A stretch of 64,000 nt of DNA from a virus, in IMG/VR virus record IMGVR_UViG_3300003177_000010, positions 1 through 64,000 of that record; one strand, written 5' to 3'. The position numbers and the translations under genes are program-made. The first letter of the stretch is position 1; every line of letters starts with the position of its first letter. This document shows, piece after piece, positions 15,342-23,475 of this stretch. The notes under the pieces are model-generated. The model made no database searches, was not told where the DNA came from, and saw only the letters and a program-made list of their open reading frames with translations.

Positions 15342-15542
15342 TTATCTTCCTTTTTGTGATAAATTAAGAGATTCGATATCATTGAGCTGCTTCTGTAAGG
15401 TGCTAATGCTATATTTCTCTGCATTAAAATACCAACCATTGCGAAAAGCGTCGGCAAGCACGCTAGGACTATTTACAGGTAAATTATTAATACGCAGAGC
15501 CATTTCTAACTCTATAGGATCATTATCTTTATGCTGACTCAT
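15342..15542 (-). CDS. Hypothetical protein
   Basis: A 66-residue protein starting MSQHKDNDPIELEMAL. The ATG at 15542 follows AAGGAG at 6-nt spacing and is preferred over the longer frame. First gene behind promoter 15562-15590. Confidence 0.6.
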   Translation of the reverse strand: MSQHKDNDPIELEMALRINNLPVNSPSVLADAFRNGWYFNAEKYSISTLQKQLNDIESLNLSQKGR

Positions 15543-15561
15543 ATTATACTCCTTTTCTCCT

Positions 15562-15590
15562 ATAATAACATAAAAAAAGCGTAATAGCAA
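15562..15590 (-). promoter_or_regulatory. Sigma70-type promoter
   Basis: TTGCTA, 17 bp, TATTAT on the minus strand, with the +1 about 12 bp before the ribosome site of the gene ending at 15542. Confidence 0.65.
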
Positions 15591-15648
15591 TAAAGAACTA
15601 CGTTCTGAAGCTACTACGCTAGTTATACTATTTAAAATATTTTACTAG

Positions 15649-16098
15649 TTAATTTAACTCAAAATGCGGACCGTCAATAAAAGGTCTACGTTTTTCTTTA
15701 CGTCTTTGGTCTATATAAGACATTTGAGCAGCTTCCATAGTTTTATTCCATTTAGCAATATCAGGCACTGTCCAAGCACCACCCCAGCGCATTTTTACAT
15801 TATATTTTATTGCACCTAGCTTCATAGCATCAGCAATATCATCATACAAATCTAAATCCCAACTTATATGACCTCCAACATATGCAATTAAATCTACAGC
15901 ATCACCTGTTAAATGTTTAGACTTCATTGTTTGTGTTTTCCTAGCAGCTAATAAAGCTCTTTGTTGTTCTATAGTTCTTAGCCCTTGTGTTACACCAAAG
16001 TCTACTTTGGTGACTGTAATAGCATAATTTACTACTTTTATTAGCTTAGGGTTTATGCCAGCCATTCGATCTTTTGAGCGCATTGATAATTTGAACAT
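15649..16098 (-). CDS. M15-family endolysin (L-alanyl-D-glutamate peptidase type)
   Basis: A 149-residue zinc peptidase of the VanY/M15 group, related to the T5 endolysin that cuts between L-Ala and D-Glu in peptidoglycan. SKHLTGDAVD (residues 60-69) gives the SXHXXGXAXD motif with His62 and Asp69 as zinc ligands, and GPHFEL (143-148) gives the third ligand His145. There is no signal peptide, so export needs a holin. The ATG at 16098 follows GGAGG and is preferred to the longer frame that overlaps the upstream gene by 140 nt. Confidence 0.88.
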   Translation of the reverse strand: MFKLSMRSKDRMAGINPKLIKVVNYAITVTKVDFGVTQGLRTIEQQRALLAARKTQTMKSKHLTGDAVDLIAYVGGHISWDLDLYDDIADAMKLGAIKYNVKMRWGGAWTVPDIAKWNKTMEAAQMSYIDQRRKEKRRPFIDGPHFELN

Positions 16099-16669
16099 CT
16101 TTTCCTCCAATAATAGAGCAAATATCTTTCCAGTTATTAGCTCTTGTTGTAAAATTATTATACCATCTATTATGTGGGTGGTCAAGTAAAATTGATGTTA
16201 AACCTAAATTTTGGCCTATTTCATAATTATTAGGGTTATCTTCTATCCAATAGTTGTCTGTGTATATTGATAACTCTTTAGTCTTATCTTCATTATCTGA
16301 GCTAAAAATTATTTCAGTGAATACGTCACCAAAAATACTATTAAGATTGCTTCTACGCAATGTTCTAGAGTAACTATCCCCTCCCATAGCAGTGATAACA
16401 GTAAATCTATAGTCTAAAGAAGCTAATAATCTAACTCCTTCCTTAGCATCATTTAACGGAGTTAAAAAGCCTATAGCAGCACTTCTATTAAACTCTGTCA
16501 TTAAGTCAAACGCAGTTTGATAGGTCATAGAAGCATATCTATCTTGAAGATTATAAGTATTTCTATGTCTTGGCTGACCATAGCCCCTTTCATGCACCCA
16601 GTTATGAAACGAAGTTTCCCAGTCTAATAGAACACCGTCACAATCTACAAGTATATTTTTGTTACACAT
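16046..16669 (-). CDS. HAD-superfamily 5'(3')-nucleotidase-like hydrolase
   Basis: A 207-residue HAD protein. ILVDCDGVLLDWE near the N-terminus supplies the DXD nucleophile motif, TAMGGD about residue 95 the second motif, and YWIEDNPNN the late acidic motif. The form matches phage 5'(3')-deoxyribonucleotidase-like proteins, which dephosphorylate nucleotides. Overlaps the endolysin gene by 53 nt. Confidence 0.75.
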   Translation of the reverse strand: MCNKNILVDCDGVLLDWETSFHNWVHERGYGQPRHRNTYNLQDRYASMTYQTAFDLMTEFNRSAAIGFLTPLNDAKEGVRLLASLDYRFTVITAMGGDSYSRTLRRSNLNSIFGDVFTEIIFSSDNEDKTKELSIYTDNYWIEDNPNNYEIGQNLGLTSILLDHPHNRWYNNFTTRANNWKDICSIIGGKDVQIINALKRSNGWHKP

Positions 16670-16687
16670 TATTGCACTCTTTACCTA

Positions 16688-17047
16688 CTACGTTACCCAT
16701 TTTTTACACATATCTTCAAAGGTACTTTGCACCGCTTCTTTTGCCTTATCCGAAGTACGAAATTTAGTTATGTTATTGTAACAATCTTTTATCCCCTCAT
16801 CACCTATAGATCCATAGTACCAGCCATCTGCAAAATATACAGCACATAATATACTCATACCTATAGCTGTATATCTATTAGTAGCTACTTCACTCCATTT
16901 TAACTTTTTAATTTTGGGTGCTACTACGGATTTAAAAGGTACTTTAAAACGAGTAGTAGAATGGTCTAACCATTCTCCTCTAGGGTACCACGTACCCCCA
17001 GGTAATAGTAAAGGTTCGACATATATAATAGTTGGAATATTACTCAT
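16688..17047 (-). CDS. Hypothetical protein
   Basis: A 119-residue protein with one possible membrane segment (AIGMSILCAVYFADGWYY, about residues 62-79). No family recognised. Sits between the nucleotidase and LemA-like genes. Confidence 0.55.
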   Translation of the reverse strand: MSNIPTIIYVEPLLLPGGTWYPRGEWLDHSTTRFKVPFKSVVAPKIKKLKWSEVATNRYTAIGMSILCAVYFADGWYYGSIGDEGIKDCYNNITKFRTSDKAKEAVQSTFEDMCKKWVT

Positions 17048-17049
17048 TA

Positions 17050-17601
17050 CTAATTCCTAATTGATATTACGTTATCTGTGCCTGTAGAAAAAGTTTCTTG
17101 AGCACTAGTACTAACTACAATAGAATAGTCAGCTAAGTTTATACGAGGAAATCCTGCAATACTCATCCAAGTACCTGTCCATAAGGAGCCTAATGCAGTA
17201 TTGTATACACGCTTCTGATCAATTAACTTAGTTTGTGCTAGTTGAAAATCATTTCTACCAGCCTCAATGATTTGCTGTAAATTAGTATATACAGAAGAGT
17301 CAATAGTCGGATTAGCTTCTGTTATCATTTGGAACATAGCTTTTGCCCCATCATCGCCATATCTTGCCATTAACGCTGAAGTTGCAACTGTGGTTAAATC
17401 ATCTCTCTGCATATCAGGTATTTGAGCAGCTTCTGCTATTTTATTACCGTATTGCGATAGTATATTTATATTGTTATCGTAGGTAGCTTGAATTGCATTT
17501 TCTAAACGATTGCCTGAATTATAAGCAGAAAAGTAGCTTATTATCCCTATGCTAACCACTGCGGATGTAGTAGCTAATGCTATAAGTATTTTTTTATTCA
17601 T
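17050..17601 (-). CDS. LemA-like membrane protein
   Basis: A 183-residue protein with one N-terminal membrane segment (residues 5-25) followed by a helical domain starting NRLENAIQATYDNNINIL, which resembles the LemA family (a single-span protein with an extended coiled helical domain outside). LemA proteins are of unclear function; homologues occur in large phages. Pairs with the three-span protein encoded just upstream (14-nt gap). Confidence 0.65.
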   Translation of the reverse strand: MNKKILIALATTSAVVSIGIISYFSAYNSGNRLENAIQATYDNNINILSQYGNKIAEAAQIPDMQRDDLTTVATSALMARYGDDGAKAMFQMITEANPTIDSSVYTNLQQIIEAGRNDFQLAQTKLIDQKRVYNTALGSLWTGTWMSIAGFPRINLADYSIVVSTSAQETFSTGTDNVISIRN

Positions 17602-17615
17602 GTTTTATCTCTTTC

Positions 17616-18725
17616 TTAAATATTAGTGTGGTATGTAAAATAGTATGTTATTGCTGGTGTAGCGATTAATATTAGAATAGCCCCTACTATAAGAACCCAT
17701 AAAGGTGCTGGAGTATCTTCCGCTAAATATTCAAAATTACTCATATCTTGTAAAGTAAAAGAACTAGAGACTGCATCTACTATAATACTATTTATCAGTT
17801 CTGGGTCTATATTTTTAGTAGCTAATATGTTATTTTTTATTTGTGTATTAACTAAGTCTGTAGAACTCCAGGATCTAACATCAACCCATGCTATATCATT
17901 ACTAATTACATCTTCAGTGCCTATAACGATTACAATATCATTAATATTATGTGCATCCCATCCTTGTGCTAGTTGTTCAGCCCATATCTTATTATGTGCT
18001 GTTACTACTATTATTACATTAGCACCTGTATCTATTAATCTACGATTAACTTCCGCTAAAGACTTATTCCAATCGCGCCAAAATTGAGGGGCTACTGTAT
18101 GCTCTGCATAAATCACTCTGTTAGACCTATAGTAGTCAGATATACGTGGATAAGCTATTTCTGCTACCTCTAGAAATTGTTCATTAAATAAAGAATCTGA
18201 TGCACCTTTTATATAATTAACAAATGGTACTTGTATTGCTGTAGGATCTCCTATAGATACTTCACTAAATCTCGGAGGTATATTAACTCCTTGCTTATCT
18301 ACTCTGTTAATCTCATAGGTACCTGTAGTAGCCTCAATAAAATATCTACGTTCCCATGGGTAAATAGACCTATACTCCGTGTGGTAAACTGCGTGGCATG
18401 AACGTGTTTTACCACTACCGGAACAACTTTGCCCGTCATATACAGATTTTGAATCCTGATTTGTACAAAAAGAATCACTAAATCTACTCCAAGAAGTATT
18501 ACAAGATTCTTTACGCGCATTAACAGAAATTACTTCTCCATTCACAAATTTAGTATCTGCAAATTGTAAGTAAGAACCCATAGCAGTTATAAATACTAGT
18601 AATACTAAGGAAAAGCCTAGCTGTATACCTGCCTCTGCTAGTGAGTATGCTTTAGGTTTAAGTAACTTTACTATTCCTATCCATAGTAATACAGGTATGG
18701 TAAAGTATAAAAATAATATCATCAT
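17616..18725 (-). CDS. Multi-span membrane protein with cysteine-rich exterior domain
   Basis: A 369-residue protein with two N-terminal hydrophobic segments (about residues 2-22 and 32-53), a large exterior domain with five cysteines in residues 75-110, and a last membrane segment (about 344-364). No family name, but this layout next to a LemA-like gene suggests an envelope complex. Starts at ATG 18725 directly after the TAA of the upstream small frame. Confidence 0.55.
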   Translation of the reverse strand: MMILFLYFTIPVLLWIGIVKLLKPKAYSLAEAGIQLGFSLVLLVFITAMGSYLQFADTKFVNGEVISVNARKESCNTSWSRFSDSFCTNQDSKSVYDGQSCSGSGKTRSCHAVYHTEYRSIYPWERRYFIEATTGTYEINRVDKQGVNIPPRFSEVSIGDPTAIQVPFVNYIKGASDSLFNEQFLEVAEIAYPRISDYYRSNRVIYAEHTVAPQFWRDWNKSLAEVNRRLIDTGANVIIVVTAHNKIWAEQLAQGWDAHNINDIVIVIGTEDVISNDIAWVDVRSWSSTDLVNTQIKNNILATKNIDPELINSIIVDAVSSSFTLQDMSNFEYLAEDTPAPLWVLIVGAILILIATPAITYYFTYHTNI

Positions 18726-18755
18726 TTATTCCTCATATAAACTCTCATAGTCTTC

Positions 18756-18857
18756 TCAAGATAAGTCTACGTTACTTGTGCTAAATTCTTCAAGGTTTTT
18801 TAATAGTAATTCCTCATAAATCTTACTAATAGCTACTTCGAAAGTATCTTCTAACAT
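18756..18857 (-). CDS. Small helical protein with possible read-through TGA
   Basis: A 33-residue acidic helix (MLEDTFEVAISKIYEELLLK...VDLS) ending in TGA. After the TGA the same frame continues EDYESLYEE and ends in a TAA adjacent to the ATG of the next gene, with GAGGA as its ribosome site. A Trp codon at the TGA would give natural-looking SWEDYE. Other genes here use TGA as stop, so this is probably a nonsense mutation. Confidence 0.45.
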   Translation of the reverse strand: MLEDTFEVAISKIYEELLLKNLEEFSTSNVDLS

Positions 18858-19042
18858 ACTAGTAAATACTCTGCTGCTGCAGCTTTAGCACTGCCTATAC
18901 TACTTTCGTGCCCTAAAAAAGTATTACCTATATATAAGGTGTACTTAGGGAAAATAGGACTATTATAGATGTAAAAAGTACCTATATCCGATTCTGCGTA
19001 TAAACAGAACTCTACGTTATCTTTTTCTGTGTGCCATTTCAT
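18851..19042 (-). CDS. Hypothetical protein
   Basis: A 63-residue protein with beta-like N-terminus and a C-terminal helix (GSAKAAAAEYLL). Overlaps both neighbours. No family recognised. Confidence 0.55.
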   Translation of the reverse strand: MKWHTEKDNVEFCLYAESDIGTFYIYNSPIFPKYTLYIGNTFLGHESSIGSAKAAAAEYLLVC

Positions 19043-19359
19043 TTTCTAAACTCCAAATAATTATTTAAATACATTTCTATATTTTTCTTACCAATAGGGT
19101 TTTGGCTATGAACATAAAAAGTAAAATCTTTAGGTATATTATAAAAACCTTCTGCCATATCTAATTCTACAAGCCACTTAGCAATATCATAACCAGTAGG
19201 CTCTTGTTTACCCAAATCATGGTCGAAAGATATAAAAGTAGGTAGGCTATTAAAATACAGTATATATTCTGCTACCTCTTTCTTATTTCTTGCAATTAAA
19301 GTATTTAAGTCATACTTAGCAGGCATTCTTTCATCATCTAAGAATAGTTTCCAGTTCAT
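19039..19359 (-). CDS. Cyclic-phosphate processing receiver-like protein
   Basis: A 106-residue protein, MNWKLFLDDERMP..., with FISFDHDLG and TGYDIAKWLVE and FYVHSQNPIGKKNI. This matches the receiver-like domain that is found with RNA repair proteins and predicted to act on cyclic phosphates (PF20274). The ATG at 19359 is chosen over the longer frame. With RtcB, the RlaP-like protein and the HAD protein at 37468 it points to an RNA repair set. Confidence 0.65.
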   Translation of the reverse strand: MNWKLFLDDERMPAKYDLNTLIARNKKEVAEYILYFNSLPTFISFDHDLGKQEPTGYDIAKWLVELDMAEGFYNIPKDFTFYVHSQNPIGKKNIEMYLNNYLEFRK

Positions 19360-19786
19360 TAATAGTATCCTTTGTATTTTTATGTAATATAAAAGTACCA
19401 CCTACAGTTTCCCAAGAGTACCTGGCGCTAGCTCTATCATCAATTAGTACGTCACCTTCTTGACAATACTTATACTTCTCATAAGACCAGCAAGTTATAA
19501 CTTTAGTATTAATACCTAAATGTTTTTTACACCATTTTATTTTTTGTACTTCTGCCCCCTTACCTCTAGGCACTCCTGTTAGTATTATAGGGTGGTACTT
19601 CTTGATACTTGACCACAATTCCTCTCCGTCAATAGTCCAAGGCAACTCTGTAAAAAAATTAGGATACTTATGTAGTGTACTCCATAAGGTACTAGGTTCT
19701 ATGTCGTTAGGCTTTTTACCGAAAATACTAAAAATACGACTATTAAAGTCAGCTAACACACCATCTAGGTCACAGTATATTTTCAA
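19334..19786 (-). CDS. HAD-superfamily phosphatase, TTG start
   Basis: A 150-residue HAD protein: IYCDLDGVLADF gives the DXDG nucleophile block, ILTGVPRGKG the second motif and VLIDDR the third. Likely a 5'-nucleotidase or polynucleotide-type phosphatase. No ATG fits; TTG at 19784-19786 follows GGAG at about 9 nt and gives the usual family start, so I take it as initiator. Overlaps the SLOG gene by 17 nt. Confidence 0.7.
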   Translation of the reverse strand: MKIYCDLDGVLADFNSRIFSIFGKKPNDIEPSTLWSTLHKYPNFFTELPWTIDGEELWSSIKKYHPIILTGVPRGKGAEVQKIKWCKKHLGINTKVITCWSYEKYKYCQEGDVLIDDRASARYSWETVGGTFILHKNTKDTINELETILR

Positions 19787-20156
19787 TTTGTTTTACTCCA
19801 CAACTTAATGCTTTTTTAACCATATGTCTAGTACCTTTCCCTCCAGGAAACGCTATTATATGTGTAGGCTCTTCTTCCAGCATACGAGTATTTCTAATAA
19901 AACCTGCACTTTTACCATATTTATCCCACTCTGCTTGGAATTCTAATAGTTTTACATCGTTTTCATACGCCCACCTAGCTGCTATAGTGTCAGCTCCTTT
20001 AGCCATACCAGAAATAATGACTAAGTTACTTTTATTCAAAATTTTAATAGCCGCTTCGTATTGACGGACCCTATTATTGTATTCTTCTGGATATTCTTGT
20101 GCATCTATATATGAAAAAGCACCATAATCTCTGCCACCACAAACTAAAACTCTCAT
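19770..20156 (-). CDS. SLOG-domain (YspA-like) nucleotide-binding protein
   Basis: A 128-residue Rossmann-like protein of the DUF2493/YspA branch of the SLOG superfamily. The blocks VCGGRDYG (N-terminus), ISGMAKGADTIAARWA (middle) and IAFPGGKGTRHMV (C-terminal third) are typical. SLOG proteins bind or cleave nucleotide-derived ligands, often in nucleotide signalling or NAD+/ADP-ribose related contexts; the ligand here is unknown. Confidence 0.75.
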   Translation of the reverse strand: MRVLVCGGRDYGAFSYIDAQEYPEEYNNRVRQYEAAIKILNKSNLVIISGMAKGADTIAARWAYENDVKLLEFQAEWDKYGKSAGFIRNTRMLEEEPTHIIAFPGGKGTRHMVKKALSCGVKQIENIL

Positions 20157-20566
20157 ATTTTACCCTTTATTTTATTCCGTAAACCAGAACTAGAAAAAGA
20201 GTGTTTTCTAGAGTTATAGTGTATTTTTATATGCTTCTCTTCACATACCTGTTTTCCTGTGAAATCTATTTTAGACTGATATTCTTCCCCAATAAATCGT
20301 ATATCCAATTTATAAGATAGTAGTATGTCTAATAGCTCATTCTCATGTTCATAGGGTATAATCTCATCTACATAGGCGCATCCTTTCAGTTGTGTATACC
20401 TCTCAAACACAGACTGTATTGGCTTATTTTTACTACTTCTATCTATAGAGGGGTCGATCTGTAGACCTACTATTAGATAGTCGCAGTGCTCTGCAGCTTC
20501 TTTAAGCATTATTACGTGCCCTGCATGTAGTAAGTCAAAAGCAGAAAAAGTTATACCTACTATCAT
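20153..20566 (-). CDS. Cytidylyltransferase-like protein
   Basis: A 137-residue nucleotidyltransferase of the glycerol-3-phosphate cytidylyltransferase group: FDLLHAGHVIML (residues 10-21) is the HXGH motif and RSSKNKPIQSVFERY the conserved substrate strand. It would make a CDP- or ADP-activated compound, perhaps for surface glycans. The 3' part with SSSGLR matches the ISSTXXR position. Coupled to both neighbours. Confidence 0.75.
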   Translation of the reverse strand: MIVGITFSAFDLLHAGHVIMLKEAAEHCDYLIVGLQIDPSIDRSSKNKPIQSVFERYTQLKGCAYVDEIIPYEHENELLDILLSYKLDIRFIGEEYQSKIDFTGKQVCEEKHIKIHYNSRKHSFSSSGLRNKIKGKI

Positions 20567-20961
20567 TAGCTATCCTTAATATCTAATAGCTTAAATAGAG
20601 TAGTGCCTACTTCTCCGCTAATACCTTCTGGTACTCCTGCGTTACTACTCTCTTTAGCTACTAAAGTAGTTATCACATATGCAACTCTTTTTAGAGCCGC
20701 TTTAGTAGCACCTTCTAGTCCTGTAGGGTCAATGCCTATATTGTATAAGTCACGCATAATTTCTTTTTTAGTTTTACCATTGCTCCTAATTGCTCCCTTA
20801 GGGATAGGTACATATACTCCTAAGTTTACCAATTTAGCTCTTACAGATTTTATAGGTTTATTATATTTATTAGCTATTTCTGTAAGCCCTTCGTTACCTA
20901 GTTCATTGTACATTACTACAATGCTAGCTACATCTTCGTCGGTATAATTTATTGTTGCCAT
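20566..20961 (-). CDS. Helix-turn-helix-like DNA-binding protein
   Basis: A 131-residue protein. The first 52 residues (YTDEDVASIVVMY...IANKYNKPIKSVRAKLV) resemble a SANT/homeo-like helix-turn-helix, and the same pattern is found in the rightward gene at 61953-62264, so the two are probable paralogues. Likely a small regulator. First gene behind the promoter at 20978-21006. Confidence 0.55.
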   Translation of the reverse strand: MATINYTDEDVASIVVMYNELGNEGLTEIANKYNKPIKSVRAKLVNLGVYVPIPKGAIRSNGKTKKEIMRDLYNIGIDPTGLEGATKAALKRVAYVITTLVAKESSNAGVPEGISGEVGTTLFKLLDIKDS

Positions 20962-20977
20962 TTAGTAATCTCATTCT

Positions 20978-21006
20978 ATATTATAATAAAAAACAATAAT
21001 TAGCAA
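20978..21006 (-). promoter_or_regulatory. Sigma70-type promoter
   Basis: TTGCTA, 17 bp, TAATAT on the minus strand, just upstream of the gene ending at 20961 and overlapping the untranslated end of 21013. Confidence 0.6.
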
Positions 21007-21012
21007 TAATAA

Positions 21013-21135
21013 TTACTGTTTTTTAGCTAGTTCTTCTTTAAGTAACTTAATCTCTCTTAATAAAGCTGCTATTTCATCGTCTTTTATTAGCATGTATAAT
21101 TCGTGTGTTTCTATATCTATGTATCCAAATTCCAT
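21013..21135 (-). CDS. Small coiled-coil peptide
   Basis: A 40-residue peptide whose second half (DDEIAALLREIKLLKEELAKK) is an obvious amphipathic coiled-coil helix. Function unknown. Confidence 0.5.
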   Translation of the reverse strand: MEFGYIDIETHELYMLIKDDEIAALLREIKLLKEELAKKQ

Positions 21136-21301
21136 AACATATCCTATAATATCTGGGCTAATCCTGACCCTGTTATTGAGAATTTATCTAAATTCTCAGA
21201 ATTATTCTGTATATTTGTATCTTCATAATGGTAATGCTTAATATTACCATAGTTATTTTATACCTTGCCATTATGTTTACCGTTATTTTGCTTTTTTATT
21301 G
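21136..21301 (-). other. Hairpin-rich spacer with gene remnant
   Basis: Contains two perfect hairpins, GAGAATTT/AAATTCTC around 21177-21202 and ATGGTAAT/ATTACCAT around 21226-21252. One minus-strand frame reads like protein on both sides of a TAA (ends SITGSGLAQIL) but has no start, suggesting a decayed small gene. Confidence 0.35.
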
Positions 21302-21394
21302 TTAAGTACAGATAGATATATAAGTACCTATAATAGTAGATAGTAATGCTGTGATAGCTACTAAAGTTATTATTATGTAAATAAAAGCTCTCAT
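21302..21394 (-). CDS. Single-span membrane peptide
   Basis: A 30-residue peptide that is almost entirely one hydrophobic helix (FIYIIITLVAITALL). Its ATG overlaps the stop of the upstream gene (TAATG). Confidence 0.5.
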   Translation of the reverse strand: MRAFIYIIITLVAITALLSTIIGTYISICT

Positions 21395-21864
21395 TACCCT
21401 TTACCATTTGCTATAGCATCTGCACCAAAAGAGGCGGCAAAAGAATCAGGTTTTAGTTTTGGAGTTATGCCAGTCATCCCTATTACGTAACCTGCTGCTT
21501 CTTTAGCTACGCAGTTAGAACCATTAGATGGATCTGTGGATATATCCAAATGTATTTCTACGTCAAAACCATCTATTAATGGCATAATTTGTATACCTAG
21601 TTGGCATACTTTCATTACTTCATTCATCATGCGCATTTTAGGTCTATTTTTAACAGCATCATAATCAGGTTCTGTACTTATATTAGAAAATATTTTACAT
21701 CCTTTATTGCTGTCTTTATGCACGATACATACAGTAGCATACTTAGCAAACCACATACCATTTTTCTTATACCGTACAGAATCACAACCTAAATACACTT
21801 TAGTCTTAGGCCCTACAGTTAATAGTAAATCAAATAGCTCTTGTTGTTGTTTATCCGTAAACAT
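21394..21864 (-). CDS. RNase H-like fold protein (DUF458/YkuK type)
   Basis: A 156-residue protein. KVYLGCDSVRYKK (residues 22-34), with later DVEIHLDIS and a C-terminal region KPDSFAASFGADA, match the DUF458 family related to YkuK, which has an RNase H-like fold. The carboxylates of CDS and LDIS could bind metal. Nuclease activity is possible but not shown for the family. Confidence 0.65.
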   Translation of the reverse strand: MFTDKQQQELFDLLLTVGPKTKVYLGCDSVRYKKNGMWFAKYATVCIVHKDSNKGCKIFSNISTEPDYDAVKNRPKMRMMNEVMKVCQLGIQIMPLIDGFDVEIHLDISTDPSNGSNCVAKEAAGYVIGMTGITPKLKPDSFAASFGADAIANGKG

Positions 21865-22393
21865 TATTTTTTCCTATAAAATTATTATATTCTAAATAAT
21901 CTACTAAAATACTTACCTCACTCCTTAAGTTACCTAAACCGTAGTTATTATTTACAATATAATCTGCTTCTTCTTTTGGTATATTAAAACTATCACTAGA
22001 CTCTGCAGACACTCTATTCTCTGCATCTACCCATATTACAATAGTGTTAAAATTACCTGATTTTCGTACGGCAGCTAATTCTTCGATATTTCTGATACCG
22101 GCATATATATCATATTCTTTAAATATGTTTCTAGATAGTCTAGTTAAATCTTTTTTATTATACTCGCATATCAAGTCGAACCATATTTTTCTTAACCCTG
22201 GCTCGTGGCGTCTTTTGAAGCATTCTTCAGCATCTATATAACCAAACTTATCTTTTATAGCAGGAAATATTATGTTCTCTGATAAGAAGTAAGAACTAGC
22301 ACAGTAAGTATAATTATAACTTTTAGCTAATAACTCACATACAGTATCTTTACCTGACCTGCCATGCCCTATTACGTATATCGCCTTAATCAT
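21851..22393 (-). CDS. P-loop deoxynucleotide kinase-like protein
   Basis: A 180-residue P-loop kinase. The Walker A is GHGRSGKDT (residues 9-17), and the middle has YAGIRNIEEL then VIWVDA, as in phage deoxynucleoside monophosphate kinases. It likely phosphorylates a nucleotide monophosphate. Overlaps both neighbours. Confidence 0.65.
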   Translation of the reverse strand: MIKAIYVIGHGRSGKDTVCELLAKSYNYTYCASSYFLSENIIFPAIKDKFGYIDAEECFKRRHEPGLRKIWFDLICEYNKKDLTRLSRNIFKEYDIYAGIRNIEELAAVRKSGNFNTIVIWVDAENRVSAESSDSFNIPKEEADYIVNNNYGLGNLRSEVSILVDYLEYNNFIGKNNVYG

Positions 22394-22814
22394 ATAAATA
22401 TACTACTGGTTGTACTTTTGTTAAAGTATTTTCTATTATACTAGAGATAATAGCCCAATTACCTCCTCCTAAAGATGCCCCTATTAATGGCATGGCCACT
22501 TTCTCATACTGTGTAAAATCATTATTTATTTTAAAGAATACTTCTTCTATAGCGTCATAACTAACAAATCTACTCCCATCTCTACCGTAAGATTCTTGAG
22601 TTATAGCGTTAATTACTACTCTACTAGAGTAGTTATAATTAGTATAAGTACCTAAAAATCTACTGTTATTTTTATAAATGTTGAAAGCTTCTGGGTATTT
22701 ATTTTTAATTTGTAAAGCTACTCCAGAACCCATCATCCCTACCGAGTTACAGCCATGAACTATTACAACTTCTTTAGCTTTTAATAAGTCACCTTTTTTA
22801 TATATTATCTTAAT
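22386..22814 (-). CDS. Macrodomain ADP-ribose hydrolase with ATT start
   Basis: A 142-residue macrodomain protein of the TARG1/DarG-like group. With an ATG start the protein would lack its first strand; reading upstream in frame restores KIIYKKGDLL and VVIVHGCNSVGMMGSGVALQI, the ADP-ribose binding loop region, and MPLIGASLGGG near the end is the second loop. The only initiator that fits is ATT at 22812-22814, 8 nt after AGGAG. These enzymes remove ADP-ribose from proteins or DNA bases, or bind free ADP-ribose. It is adjacent to a NADAR gene. Confidence 0.8.
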   Translation of the reverse strand: MKIIYKKGDLLKAKEVVIVHGCNSVGMMGSGVALQIKNKYPEAFNIYKNNSRFLGTYTNYNYSSRVVINAITQESYGRDGSRFVSYDAIEEVFFKINNDFTQYEKVAMPLIGASLGGGNWAIISSIIENTLTKVQPVVYLYD

Positions 22815-22963
22815 TTTCTTAACTCCTGCCTTCCTTGCTCTTTTAACTTTTTATGGGCTAGACTCTTAGCATTGTGAGGGTTTTTAGGTTCTTGATCCTG
22901 ATAAAACCCCTCTAAAAAAGCATGATAAGCACAAAACCATATTAATTTATATTTTCTAATCAT
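22805..22963 (-). CDS. Small basic protein between macrodomain and NADAR genes
   Basis: A 52-residue protein, MIRKYKLIWFCAYHAFLEGF..., with a basic C-terminal helix. Its last codons contain AGGCAGGAG, the ribosome site for the macrodomain gene, and its ATG overlaps the NADAR stop, so the three form one coupled unit. Function unknown. Confidence 0.6.
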   Translation of the reverse strand: MIRKYKLIWFCAYHAFLEGFYQDQEPKNPHNAKSLAHKKLKEQGRQELRKLR

Positions 22964-23367
22964 AAAGTATCTCTAATACACATAAGAATATTACCAAGTG
23001 TGTTTTTACCATTACCTATAGGAGATTCACCCCAAAAAGTGTCTCCCCAATTATTAACTTCTATTAACTGTTTACTACCTGTATCTTTTAGTTGTTCGGC
23101 TAGTATAGGATCTTTAAATTTAATAATTAGTAACTTCTCCATTGCCTCAACTTTTATGTCGTCCCAATCCTTACGCATTTTAATATATCTGCCTTGCTTT
23201 TTAGCTAAAGTAGGTGTCTTAAACTTGCTAAACATTTCCCAATCTACAGGGTCTAAAGATTTACAGGCTTGGTAAGCATGTTCTACTGTTGGATAAGAAA
23301 AACCATTAGCAAATATGGTACTTTCATAAAAGTTAGATAGAAAAGTATTTCTGAAATTTGTTATCAT
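22960..23367 (-). CDS. NADAR-family ADP-ribose glycosidase-like protein
   Basis: A 135-residue NADAR (YbiA-like) protein. Family features are FLSNFYES near the start, YPTVEHAYQACKS, and GDTFWGESPIGNGKNTLGNILM near the end, with the conserved Glu and Trp residues. NADAR enzymes cleave N-glycosidic bonds and some remove ADP-ribose from guanine in DNA or act on related metabolites. Together with the macrodomain next door it would reverse ADP-ribosylation. First gene behind promoter 23476-23504. Confidence 0.85.
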   Translation of the reverse strand: MITNFRNTFLSNFYESTIFANGFSYPTVEHAYQACKSLDPVDWEMFSKFKTPTLAKKQGRYIKMRKDWDDIKVEAMEKLLIIKFKDPILAEQLKDTGSKQLIEVNNWGDTFWGESPIGNGKNTLGNILMCIRDTL

Positions 23368-23475
23368 TTATTAATCCTTTTTATTACATGTACTATAGGC
23401 AAGCTATCTATCTATTATTAGAATTAGTACTTTACCGCCATGAGCTATGTTAATTTGTTTTTTAAATACTCGATA

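Noticed and set aside
18726-18857. Recoding of TGA to tryptophan
   Set aside because: Several intact genes end in TGA (for example 61687-61956 and 24051-24236) and no suppressor tRNA(UCA) is seen.
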